This document shows, piece after piece, positions 17,241-25,387 of a stretch of DNA of 64,000 bases (positions are counted from its first letter, which is position 1; each line of letters starts with the position of its first letter). This DNA comes from an uncultured Corynebacterium sp. (lineage in GTDB: Bacteria > Actinomycetota > Actinomycetes > Mycobacteriales > Mycobacteriaceae). The position numbers and the translations under genes were made by a program. The notes beneath the pieces are model-generated. The model made no database searches. It saw only the letters and a list, made by a program, of their open reading frames with translations, and was not told where the DNA came from. The stretch covers positions 1 to 64,000 of the forward strand of contig CAMIFC010000006.1 in the NCBI GenBank assembly GCA_946220775.1, in the 5' to 3' direction.

Positions 17241-17804
17241 TTAGTTTTCGGTTGGAGTGCCGTCGTCGTCGCGATCCAGGGTGCCAGCCTCTGGGGTGTA
17301 AGCAGCAACAGGTGCGTCGAGCTTGATCTCGCCCGAATTGAACTTAAAGGTTACGGCCTTGTGGCCACCTGCGTAGAGGTCCTCAGCGCCGGAGATTGTG
17401 GCAGTGCCGGTCTCGATGCACTTTTCGCCAGAAGCGTGCTTCTCGATCTTGTCGATGTTTTCTTCGCTATCGATGACCAGGTTGCAGCCAGCCTTGATGG
17501 TCTTCGATGCGCTGACCTGTGCGCTCTGGCCGTCAACCTCGATGGAATTCAGCTTGACGGACTTGCCCTGGTCTTCCTCGTTGGCGGCAGTGAACTTCAG
17601 GCTGGCATCGCCATCCTTGCCGATGATGACCGCCACGTCACGAAGAGCAATGTTGCCTTCGTCGGCATTCACGCCGTTGACGGCGCTGACCTGCTCAGCA
17701 GTCTGGGTGACCTGGCCGGCAGAGCAGGCGGTCAGGCCCAATGCGGCTCCGGTGGCAACGAGCGCGAGGGCACCACGAACAACGGTCGACTTCTGGGACT
17801 TCAC
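17241..17804 (-). CDS. lpqE: lipoprotein, LpqE-like
   Basis: This is a 187-residue lipoprotein. The GTG at 17804 is preferred because GGAGGA lies seven bases before it and it gives a clean signal: VKSQKSTVVRG, a hydrophobic stretch, then lipobox LTAC with the lipidated cysteine near residue 27. The mature part is a beta-rich copper-chaperone-like or DUF461-like domain with two cysteines (AGCNL, EKCIE). LpqE precedes radA and sits beside carD in mycobacteria, which supports the name. The function in the envelope is not established. Confidence 0.8.
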   Translation of the reverse strand: MKSQKSTVVRGALALVATGAALGLTACSAGQVTQTAEQVSAVNGVNADEGNIALRDVAVIIGKDGDASLKFTAANEEDQGKSVKLNSIEVDGQSAQVSASKTIKAGCNLVIDSEENIDKIEKHASGEKCIETGTATISGAEDLYAGGHKAVTFKFNSGEIKLDAPVAAYTPEAGTLDRDDDGTPTEN

Positions 17805-18191
17805 GATGTGATCCTCCATTTGAGGCTGAGGGCAGGACAGCCGGCGGGTGCCGGGCGCCAGCGGGGTTGGCCTCTGGGCATGTACGGACAATTTCTCGAA
17901 CAAGTTCTGCTCGGCAATTAGCCGGAAACTAGTAGCTGCCTCACAGAATAACCCGTAAACCGTAGGGATTCCTAGTCAAAGCCTGCTGTTAGGAGTTTAG
18001 TGCACGAATGATGCCCCCGTTTGGGAGGGAAAGAGCCACGTCGACGTCTACTTCCCAATCCCCACGCATGGCTGAGACTCGGGGCACACCTGGAGGTTAG
18101 TACATCTGCAGGTCAGTGCGGGCAACCGAAGGTTCAGGTAGAATGGTCGGGTAACTCTTAGTACTAGCAGGAAGATGTAGAGAGGCCACGG
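17805..18191. promoter_or_regulatory. divergent lpqE/carD intergenic region
   Basis: This 387-base gap holds the promoters of two essential-type divergent genes. A TAGAAT at 18139-18144 with a short extended context could be a -10 element for carD; no good -35 is seen. No coding sequence or long repeat was found here. Confidence 0.45.
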
Positions 18192-18767
18192 ATGGATTTC
18201 AAGGTCGGCGACACGGTTGTCTACCCGCATCACGGTGCAGCGATGATCGAGGGCATCGAGCAGCGGGAATTTAAGGGCAAGGTTGTTGACTACCTGGTTC
18301 TGCGGATCAACCAAGGCGATCTTTCCGTCAAGGTGCCGGCAGCCAACGCGGAAAAGGTTGGCGTGCGCGACGTGGTGGGGGAAGAAGGTCTGCGCAAGGT
18401 TTTCTCCGTGCTGCGCGAAACCGACGTAGAGGAAGCTGGCAACTGGTCACGTCGTTACAAGGCAAACCAGGAACGCCTGACGTCCGGCGATCAGAACAAG
18501 GTTGCCGAAGTGGTGCGCGACCTGTGGCGTCGCGACCAAGATCGCGGCTTGTCCGCTGGTGAGAAGCGCATGCTCGCCAAGGCGCGCCAGATCCTTGTTG
18601 GCGAACTTGCGCTTGCTGAGGGCGTGGACGATAAGAAGGCCGACGACCTGCTCGCCGAAATGATGGCCACGATCAAGCGTCACCGTGAAGCTGCCGCTGC
18701 CGCCCGCGCCGCTGGTGCGGAAGGCGAAGCCGGTTCGATCGATTTGGATGACGAGCTGAAGAAGTAG
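18192..18767 (+). CDS. carD: RNA polymerase-binding transcription factor CarD
   Basis: CarD binds the RNA polymerase beta subunit and the upstream edge of the open promoter complex, and it globally stabilises initiation, including rRNA promoters. The 191-residue protein starts MDFKVGDTVVYPHHGAA, the CarD/TRCF N-terminal RNA-polymerase interaction fold (1-65). The C-terminal DNA-binding helical domain has RRYKANQERLTSG and WRRDQDRGLSAGEKRML. An acidic tail (about 175-191) follows. It is followed after 10 bases by ispD, and the carD-ispD-ispF order is conserved across Mycobacteriales. Confidence 0.97.
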   Translation: MDFKVGDTVVYPHHGAAMIEGIEQREFKGKVVDYLVLRINQGDLSVKVPAANAEKVGVRDVVGEEGLRKVFSVLRETDVEEAGNWSRRYKANQERLTSGDQNKVAEVVRDLWRRDQDRGLSAGEKRMLAKARQILVGELALAEGVDDKKADDLLAEMMATIKRHREAAAAARAAGAEGEAGSIDLDDELKK

Positions 18768-18777
18768 GTTCGCCCTC

Positions 18778-19596
18778 ATGGCTCCACAGTCTCCCGTGGA
18801 TACCCGCGGGCTTCCCGTGTATGCCGTGCTCGCGGCCGCCGGTAGTGGCACGCGACTGGGCTTCGACCAGCCCAAGGCCTTCGTTTCTCTCGCCGGTCGC
18901 ACCCTCCTCGAACGCGCCCTCGACGGACTCGCGGACTCCGGGGAAATCGGCGAAACAATCGTCATGGTCAGCGAAGACATGCGACCCGTGGCAGAAAACC
19001 TCCTCGCCGATCCCACCAACCAGATCGTCTGGGCAGGCATGCGCACCCGCGTCGCCATCGGTGGCGGGGAACGTACCGATTCCGTGTACGCCGGCCTCGA
19101 AGTCATCGAGCGCATCCTCGGCACCAGCGTGGATTGCGTGCAGCTCGCCGAGGTCAGTGAAGCAATCGTGCTCGTCCACGATGCCGCCCGTTGTCTCACC
19201 CCACCAGCGATGATCCGGAGAGTGGTTGCTGCTGTGCGTGAGGGAGTGGCGTCCGGAAAAATTGCGGGCGTTGCCCCAGCGATGCCGGTGACGGACACGG
19301 TCAAGGTCGTCGACGGCGCGCGCATCACCGACACGCCGCCCCGGGAAACGCTGCGTGCCGTGCAGACCCCGCAGGGCTTTTTGTTTTCTTTCCTTTTGGA
19401 CGCCAACCGCAAATACTTGGCAGCCCAGGAGCTTAGCTTTGGGCGCGCTGAAGTGGCGACGGATGATGCATCGATCATGGAGATCGTCGATTATGCCGTT
19501 GATATTGTGCCGGGCGATGACCAAGCGATGAAGATCACCACGCCTCGGGATTTTGCGGTGGCACAGATGCTCGTGGGCGATCAAGGAGGCAACTAA
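18778..19596 (+). CDS. ispD: 2-C-methyl-D-erythritol 4-phosphate cytidylyltransferase IspD
   Basis: IspD couples MEP to CTP in the non-mevalonate isoprenoid pathway. The 272-residue protein has the nucleotide-binding signature VLAAAGSGTRLGFDQPKAF (about residues 16-34), the LVHDAARC motif and the C-terminal substrate segment near ATDDASIME. It lies 10 bases after carD and 2 bases before ispF with a strong AAGGAGG between, so the three genes form one operon. Confidence 0.97.
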   Translation: MAPQSPVDTRGLPVYAVLAAAGSGTRLGFDQPKAFVSLAGRTLLERALDGLADSGEIGETIVMVSEDMRPVAENLLADPTNQIVWAGMRTRVAIGGGERTDSVYAGLEVIERILGTSVDCVQLAEVSEAIVLVHDAARCLTPPAMIRRVVAAVREGVASGKIAGVAPAMPVTDTVKVVDGARITDTPPRETLRAVQTPQGFLFSFLLDANRKYLAAQELSFGRAEVATDDASIMEIVDYAVDIVPGDDQAMKITTPRDFAVAQMLVGDQGGN

Positions 19597-19598
19597 CA

Positions 19599-20084
19599 GT
19601 GACTAATCCAATCATTCCCCGGGTGGGGATCGCGTCGGACGCGCACCAGGTGGAGCCTGGGAAACCCTGCTGGATGGCGGGACTGCTGTTTGAGGGGGAG
19701 GACGGCTGTGAGGGCCACTCCGATGGTGATGTGGTGGCTCATGTGGTTGTTGATGCGTTGTTGAGCGCCGCGGGGCTGGGGGATTTGGGCAGCTTCGTTG
19801 GGGTTGGGCAGGCGGAGTACGACAATGTTTCGGGTGCCCGGCTGATTAGTGAGTGTCGCCAGCTGCTGGCGGATAATGGCTTCACGATCGGGAATGTGGC
19901 AGCTCAGATGATTGGTAATCGGCCGAAGATGGGGAAGCGACGGAATGAGGCTGAGGCGCGGCTGACGGAGCTGGTCGGTGCGCCGGTGTCTGTGTCCGCG
20001 ACGACGACCGACAAGATGGGTTTCACCGGTCGCGGTGAGGGAGTGGCCGCGTTGGCCACCGCCGTGGTGTGGAAGCGGGGTTAG
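19599..20084 (+). CDS. ispF: 2-C-methyl-D-erythritol 2,4-cyclodiphosphate synthase IspF
   Basis: IspF cyclises CDP-ME-2-phosphate in the MEP pathway. The 161-residue protein starts at GTG behind AAGGAGG. The zinc ligands of the family fall at D14, H16 (SDAH) and H48 (DVVAHVV). The late motif TTTDKMGFTGRGEGVAA is intact. It is the last gene before the catabolic cluster; in related genomes cysS follows closely. Confidence 0.97.
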   Translation: MTNPIIPRVGIASDAHQVEPGKPCWMAGLLFEGEDGCEGHSDGDVVAHVVVDALLSAAGLGDLGSFVGVGQAEYDNVSGARLISECRQLLADNGFTIGNVAAQMIGNRPKMGKRRNEAEARLTELVGAPVSVSATTTDKMGFTGRGEGVAALATAVVWKRG

Positions 20085-20114
20085 CGCGGAGCGCGGATTG
20101 TGGCGCGGGGCGTG

Positions 20115-20948
20115 TTAACCGCGCACGTCGATGGTGCTGGAGACTCTTCCGAGGCCCTCGATTTCCACGTCCACGGTGTCCCCATCCTGGAGGTACTGCG
20201 GGGGTTTCATGCCGTGACCAACCCCGGCTGGGGTGCCTAGCGCGATCACATCGCCAGCCTCGAGGGTGGCGAAATTCTGCACGTAGTCGACGAGCTCCTG
20301 CGGGGTAAACACCAGGTCAGCGAGGCTGTGCTCCTGGCGGAGTTCCCCGTTGACCCAGGTGCGCAGCATTGCCCCATCGCGGGCTGGGTCGAGGGATTCG
20401 CCGTCGTCGGTGACGGCCATGGTCAACCACGGGCCGAACGCGCTGGACGCATCCAAGTTCTTGCCTTGCAGCCATTGTTGCGTGCGGTATTGCCAGTCCC
20501 GCTGGGAGAAGTCGTTCATCACCGTGTACCCAGCGATTTGTCCGCTGTGACCCATGACGATTGCCAGCTCGCCCTCGTAGTCCAACTTGTCCGCCATGTT
20601 CGCGGGCACACGGACGGTGCCGACAGGGGTGCTGAGCGCGGTGGCGAATTTGGTGAACAGGGTTGGGAGGTCGGGGACCGGGTGGCCCATTTCTATGATG
20701 TGTTCGCGGAAGTTCAGGCCGGTGCACAGAATCTTACCGGGGCGGGGGATGACGGGCGCCAGCTGTTCGGCGGAGAATTCCACCGTGTCGCCTGGGGTGG
20801 CGGTGGTGGCGAGGGGCGCGTCCTGAATGAAGCGGCCGAGATCGAGGTCTGCGAGGATGCGTCCCTGACCGTGGTCACCATCGAAGCTATCGATGCGGAC
20901 GGTGTGTAGTTGACCTGCGATGTCGATGGTGCCGAGCCGGGTTGGCAT
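20115..20948 (-). CDS. fumarylacetoacetate hydrolase-family protein, probable HHDD isomerase or OPET decarboxylase
   Basis: This 277-residue protein of the FAH fold has the usual signature KILCTGLNFREHIIEMG and the metal-binding DYEGELAIVMG (about residues 123-133). In the homoprotocatechuate pathway FAH-family enzymes decarboxylate and isomerise the ring-cleavage product; E. coli HpaG carries both activities in two fused halves. Here it is a single-domain protein and could supply one half, with the FAH domain at 27641-29134 supplying the other. It is the last gene of the operon, 52 bases after gabD, with a strong AAGGAGGATC ribosome site. Which reaction it performs is inference. Confidence 0.85.
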   Translation of the reverse strand: MPTRLGTIDIAGQLHTVRIDSFDGDHGQGRILADLDLGRFIQDAPLATTATPGDTVEFSAEQLAPVIPRPGKILCTGLNFREHIIEMGHPVPDLPTLFTKFATALSTPVGTVRVPANMADKLDYEGELAIVMGHSGQIAGYTVMNDFSQRDWQYRTQQWLQGKNLDASSAFGPWLTMAVTDDGESLDPARDGAMLRTWVNGELRQEHSLADLVFTPQELVDYVQNFATLEAGDVIALGTPAGVGHGMKPPQYLQDGDTVDVEIEGLGRVSSTIDVRG

Positions 20949-21000
20949 GATCCTCCTTGGGTGACGACGTTGCCGTCTAGGCTAGCCGGTGTCAGATGGG

Positions 21001-22494
21001 CTAGTTGGCGTAGGGGTCGCGCACGCCGACGAATTGCACGCTCGTGTACTCGTCGATGCCTTCGGCGCCACCTTCGCGGCCGAGTCCTGACTGCTTAACC
21101 CCACCGAACGGTGCTGCGGCGTTCGAGATCACACCCGCATTCGCGCCCATGAGGCCGAATTCCAGGCCGTCGGCGACGCGCCACAGGCGGTCGGTGTTTT
21201 CGGTGTACACGTAGGATGCCAGCCCATATTCAGTATCGTTGGCCAGCTTGAGGGCGTCCTCTTCCTCGCGGAAGGTCGTGATCGGGGCGACTGGGCCGAA
21301 GATCTCTTCCTGCAGCACGCGAGCTTCAGCTGGCACGTTGGTGAGAACCGTTGGCTGGAAGAAGTAGCCTGCACCGTCGACGCGTTGACCACCGGCGACG
21401 GCCTTGGCGCCGCGGTCGAGGGCATCCTTCACGAGCGCTTCAACGTTGTCGACGGCCTTCTTTTCGACCATTGGGCCACAGGTGGTGCCGTCGTCGAGGC
21501 CGTTGCCGACCTTCAGCTCGCTGATCTTTGCTGCGAACTTCTCGGTGAACTCTTCGGCGACATCTTCGTGGACGATGAAGCGGTTGGCTGCGGTGCATGC
21601 CTCGCCCATGTTGCGCATCTTGGCACCCATGGCGCCGGCGACAGCCTGGTCGATGTCGGCGTCTTCGAACACGATGAATGGAGCGTTGCCACCGAGTTCC
21701 ATGGAGGTGCGCAGTACGTTGTCTGCAGCACCCTTCAACAGCGTGCGACCGACTGGGGTGGAGCCAGTGAAGGAAACCTTGCGCAGGCGACGATCAGCCA
21801 TGAGCGGTTCGGAGATCGCGGAGGCAGAGGAGCCGGACACCACGTTGAGAACACCCTTTGGCAGTCCGGCATCGAGCATCGTCTGGGCAAAGTATTGGGC
21901 GGTCAGTGGGGTGAGCTTTGCGGGCTTGAGAACCATGGTGCAACCTGCGGCGATGGCGGGCGCAACCTTGCGGGTTGCCATTGCCAGTGGGAAGTTCCAC
22001 GGCGTAATCAGGAGGCAGGGGCCGACGGGCTTGCGGCGGGTGATGACTCGCAGCGTGCCTTCTGGGGCAGGTAGGACGCGGCCGTAGTCGCGAACGGCTT
22101 CTTCGGAGAACCAACGGAGGAACTCGCCACCGTAGGTGACTTCGCCGCGGGACTCTGCGAGTGGCTTTCCCATTTCGAGGGTCATGAGCGTGGCGAATTC
22201 TTCGGAGCGTTCTTGGACTAGGTCGAAGGCACGGCGCAGGATTTCGGAGCGTTTGCGTGGTGAAGTGCGTGCCCATTCTTGTTGGACGTCGCAGGCAGCA
22301 TCGAGCGCAGCTTTGGCATCTTCTTCACCGGCGGATGCAAGCGTTGCGAGCTTTTCACCCGTCGCTGGGTTTTCGACGTCGTAGGTGTCGCCGCTGGCTG
22401 CGGGGCGCCACTGGTCACCGATAAGGAGGTCGGTGGGAACCTTCGAGAGGAGTTCCTGGATATTGAGGGAACCGTTGTTGGTCTGATCAGCCAT
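21001..22494 (-). CDS. gabD: succinate-semialdehyde dehydrogenase, NAD(P)-dependent
   Basis: This 497-residue aldehyde dehydrogenase has the Rossmann segment ITPWNFPLAM (163-172), the FTGSTPVGR cofactor loop, the general base E266 (MELGGN) and the catalytic C300 (GEACTAANR). Sequence and length fit the GabD/SSADH branch. In the homoprotocatechuate pathway it would oxidise succinate semialdehyde released by HpaI to succinate. It sits between hpaI and the FAH gene in the operon. Confidence 0.88.
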   Translation of the reverse strand: MADQTNNGSLNIQELLSKVPTDLLIGDQWRPAASGDTYDVENPATGEKLATLASAGEEDAKAALDAACDVQQEWARTSPRKRSEILRRAFDLVQERSEEFATLMTLEMGKPLAESRGEVTYGGEFLRWFSEEAVRDYGRVLPAPEGTLRVITRRKPVGPCLLITPWNFPLAMATRKVAPAIAAGCTMVLKPAKLTPLTAQYFAQTMLDAGLPKGVLNVVSGSSASAISEPLMADRRLRKVSFTGSTPVGRTLLKGAADNVLRTSMELGGNAPFIVFEDADIDQAVAGAMGAKMRNMGEACTAANRFIVHEDVAEEFTEKFAAKISELKVGNGLDDGTTCGPMVEKKAVDNVEALVKDALDRGAKAVAGGQRVDGAGYFFQPTVLTNVPAEARVLQEEIFGPVAPITTFREEEDALKLANDTEYGLASYVYTENTDRLWRVADGLEFGLMGANAGVISNAAAPFGGVKQSGLGREGGAEGIDEYTSVQFVGVRDPYAN

Positions 22495-22603
22495 TGGGTT
22501 GATTCGCCTTCCTGGTGATAGTTGGTTTCTTCGTTTGCTTTCGATTGTGCGTCCGATGAGGTGATTCCCGCCACCGTGTGCTGCGAGTGGCGGGAAATGC
22601 TGG

Positions 22604-23401
22604 TTAGCCCTGGTTGAATTGTGCGGCTAGGGAGCGTGCTGCCCCGGCCAGGAGTTGGACATCGGCACCGACCGCGACGAAGGATGCGCCCGCGTCGAGG
22701 TATTTTTGGGCCTGCTCTTGATTGAAAGCGTTGACACCAACGTGTTTGCCAACGGCTTTGACTGCTTCGAAGGTGTGGGCCACTGCGTCGAGTACTTCAG
22801 GGTGGGTTTGTTGGCCCAGATATCCCATGGATGCCGCTAGGTCTGAGGGACCGACGAACAGGCAGTCAACGCCCTCGATGGCTGCGATGTCTGCGGCATT
22901 GTCGACGGCTGCTGCTGACTCAATCTGAATCGTGAGGCTGATCGTATCGGCAGCGTTGGCCAGGTAATTCGGAACGCCATTCCAGCGGGAGGATCTGGCC
23001 AGTGCGGCGCCGACACCGCGCACCCCACGCGGTGGATAGTGCATCGCTGAGACTGCTTCTTCGGCTTCTGCTGCGGTATCAACCATGGGGATCATGAGGT
23101 TCTGCGCGCCCAAGTCCAAGTACTGCTTGATTAGCACGGTGCTGTTGATTGGGACGCGCACCACGCGTGTCGCCGGGTAGGCGTCGGTAGCTCGTAGGAG
23201 GGACGTGAGTGTCTCTAGGCCGTAGGGGGAGTGCTCCCCATCGATGAGCAACCAGTCAAAGCCAGCGGAGGCAAGGATTTCTGCATTGGCTTCGGAGCCA
23301 GCTGAAGCCCATGCGCCGATTAGTGGTGAGGAATCAGAGCTGGCTTGGGCCGCGTCGAGCCGTTGTGCGAATGTTTCCGGTAGTTCTACTCGAAACGACA
23401 T
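22604..23401 (-). CDS. hpaI: 4-hydroxy-2-oxo-heptane-1,7-dioate aldolase HpaI
   Basis: This class II pyruvate aldolase splits HHED into pyruvate and succinate semialdehyde. The 265-residue protein is of the HpcH/HpaI family, with the opening SPLIGAWASAGSEANAEILA, DWLLIDGEHSPYG, the metal-ligand region around IQIESAAAVDN and DCLFVGPSDLAASMG. The ATG at 23401 (MSFRVELPETF) is chosen because GGGAG precedes it; it overlaps the end of hpaH by 16 bases, indicating translational coupling. A longer frame starting at 23458 lacks family similarity at its start. Confidence 0.9.
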   Translation of the reverse strand: MSFRVELPETFAQRLDAAQASSDSSPLIGAWASAGSEANAEILASAGFDWLLIDGEHSPYGLETLTSLLRATDAYPATRVVRVPINSTVLIKQYLDLGAQNLMIPMVDTAAEAEEAVSAMHYPPRGVRGVGAALARSSRWNGVPNYLANAADTISLTIQIESAAAVDNAADIAAIEGVDCLFVGPSDLAASMGYLGQQTHPEVLDAVAHTFEAVKAVGKHVGVNAFNQEQAQKYLDAGASFVAVGADVQLLAGAARSLAAQFNQG

Positions 23402-24171
23402 GTGATTGCTCCCATCGAGCCATAGTCTGCGTGAACGGTGTCGCCAGCGTGAACCCACATTGGTTTGGTGAAGGAACCCGCCAGGATGATGTCCCCGGCC
23501 TTGAGCGAGTCATTGTGTGCGTGGAGCTTTTCAGCCAGCCAGGCCACGCCCATCGCTGGGTGGTCGAGAACGGCGGCGGCAACGCCGGTGTCCTCGATTG
23601 ACTCATTGCGGTATAGGAGTGCCGATACCCAGCGAAGATCGATTTGATCAGGGGCAACAGGGTTGCCACCGTAAACCATCGCGCCGAGAGCCGCATTGTC
23701 GGCAATCGTATCGACGATGGCGCGGCCTTCCATCTCAATTCGGGAGGACAGAATCTCTAGTGTAGGCACGACATATTCCGTCGCGCGAAGCACGTCGAAA
23801 ATGCTGACGTTTTCCCCGGAGAGGTCTTCTTTGAGAACGAATGCGAGTTCGACTTCGATGCGCACATTCGAAAATTGGGAGTGTTCGATCACGGCACCGG
23901 AGTTGTACACCTGGTCATCGAAAATGGCGCCGTAGTCCGGTTCGGTAATTCCCGTTGCCTCCTGCATCACCTTGGAGGTCAGGCCGATTTTCCGTCCTAC
24001 GAGGCGGCGTCCAGCGGCTAGGCCTTTTTCAACCCAGGCAGACTGAACGGCATATGAGTCTTCAATCGTCATGTCCGGGTACTGCTGGGTTAGCCGGGGA
24101 ATCATCGTGCGTTGTGATTCGGCGACTGCGAGGTCATCAGCGATGCTGGTCAGCTGCTTTTGGGACAACAT
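23386..24171 (-). CDS. hpaH: 2-oxo-hept-3-ene-1,7-dioate hydratase HpaH
   Basis: HpaH adds water to the linear dienoate before aldol cleavage. The 261-residue protein belongs to the hydratase/4-oxalocrotonate decarboxylase family. It shows GRKIGLTSKVMQEATGI (about residues 58-74), PDYGAIFDD and the metal-binding VRIEVELAFVL. It lies 49 bases after hpaD and overlaps hpaI at its 3' end. The operon order hpaD-hpaH-hpaI matches the reaction order. Confidence 0.9.
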   Translation of the reverse strand: MLSQKQLTSIADDLAVAESQRTMIPRLTQQYPDMTIEDSYAVQSAWVEKGLAAGRRLVGRKIGLTSKVMQEATGITEPDYGAIFDDQVYNSGAVIEHSQFSNVRIEVELAFVLKEDLSGENVSIFDVLRATEYVVPTLEILSSRIEMEGRAIVDTIADNAALGAMVYGGNPVAPDQIDLRWVSALLYRNESIEDTGVAAAVLDHPAMGVAWLAEKLHAHNDSLKAGDIILAGSFTKPMWVHAGDTVHADYGSMGAITCRFE

Positions 24172-24220
24172 CTATGGTTTCCTACTTTCCTTCCATTGGC
24201 GGCATCATTGGGGCTTGGTA

Positions 24221-25339
24221 TTACAGCTGGCTGCCCAGTTTGAATTCGCCGCGCTTCCACTCGGGCATTTCTTCGCCTGCTTCAGCTTCTTCCTTTCGGG
24301 TGTAGGAGAATCCGTCAGCGCCGATGGTTTCTTCCATCTCGGAGGCGTCTGTGCGGGAGACGAGTGGAACTGGGTTGCCGTCCAAATCCAGAACGGTGGA
24401 GCCGTCGCGGTACCAAGATGGGACGACGGGGGTTCCCCACCAGTCACGGCGCTGGTTATCGTGAACGTCCCAGCTGATGACTGGATTGTCGGGGTCGCCG
24501 GTGTAGTAGTCCTGGGTATAGATTTCTACGCGGTGACCGTCGGGGTCGCGCAGGTAGAGGTAGTACGCATTGGAGACGCCGTGGCGCCCGGGACCTCGTT
24601 CGATCGCGTCGGATTGGCGAAGTGCACCCAGCTTGTCGCAGATCGCAATGATGTTGTGCTTCTCATGCGTTGCGAAGGCGATGTGGTGCATACGTGGCCC
24701 ATCGCCGCCGGTCATTGCGGTGTCATGCACCGTTGGCTTGCGACGCATCCAAGCAGCGTAGACCGTCCCCTCCTCGTCTCGAATGTCTTCGGTGGTGCGG
24801 AAGCCCAGGTCCGTCATGTAGTCGACGGCCTTGGGGACGTCAGGGGTGATCTGGTTGAAGTGATCCAGTCGGACAAGCGCGCCGGGAATGTGGGCGTCGT
24901 AGGACCAGGCAAGGCGTTGGACGTGGTCGACGTCGTAGAAAAACTCGTAGGGGAAACCTAGTGGGTCTTGGACTCGCACGGAGTCGCCCTTGCCCTTGAC
25001 GAAGCCATCCTTGTTGCGCCGCACTTCGCAGCCACGAGCCTTGTAGAACTTTTCTGCGAGGTCGAGGTCTTTAGGGGAGCGTACTCGGTAGGAGAACGCA
25101 GCGACGGCTGGGATATCGCCTTGGCGCAGAATCAGGTTGTGGTGGATGAATTCGTCGTAGGTGCGCAGGTAGATGGTGTTGTCATCTTCTTCCGTGACGA
25201 CGAGTCCGAGAGTGTCGACGTAGAATTCGCGGGACTTCGCAAGATCCGTGACGACGATTTCCATCGACGCACAGCGGAGAATGTCTGGCGCATTAGGGTC
25301 TGCGGGCTGTACTGGTGCGGAGTTTTGGTTTCCAGTCAT
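24221..25339 (-). CDS. hpaD: homoprotocatechuate 2,3-dioxygenase
   Basis: This extradiol dioxygenase opens 3,4-dihydroxyphenylacetate to 5-carboxymethyl-2-hydroxymuconate semialdehyde. The 372-residue protein resembles the well studied Brevibacterium fuscum enzyme over its whole length as I recall it. Two vicinal-oxygen-chelate domains are present. The metal ligands align with a five-residue offset: H160 (RLDHFNQ), H219 (RMHHIAFA) and E272 (HRVEIYTQ). The conserved second-sphere segment IERGPGRHGVSNAYYLY is intact. It lies 48 bases after hpaE. This is the gene that identifies the pathway. Confidence 0.95.
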   Translation of the reverse strand: MTGNQNSAPVQPADPNAPDILRCASMEIVVTDLAKSREFYVDTLGLVVTEEDDNTIYLRTYDEFIHHNLILRQGDIPAVAAFSYRVRSPKDLDLAEKFYKARGCEVRRNKDGFVKGKGDSVRVQDPLGFPYEFFYDVDHVQRLAWSYDAHIPGALVRLDHFNQITPDVPKAVDYMTDLGFRTTEDIRDEEGTVYAAWMRRKPTVHDTAMTGGDGPRMHHIAFATHEKHNIIAICDKLGALRQSDAIERGPGRHGVSNAYYLYLRDPDGHRVEIYTQDYYTGDPDNPVISWDVHDNQRRDWWGTPVVPSWYRDGSTVLDLDGNPVPLVSRTDASEMEETIGADGFSYTRKEEAEAGEEMPEWKRGEFKLGSQL

Positions 25340-25387
25340 GGTGGTTTTCCTTTGGTGTGGTTCGGCGGGGTGGTTGTGGGCCTGGGG

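Noticed and set aside
17896..17907. TCGAACAAGTTC resembling a LexA/SOS box upstream of lpqE
   Set aside because: The mycobacterial-type box needs four bases between GAAC and GTTC; here there are two, and neither neighbour is an SOS gene.
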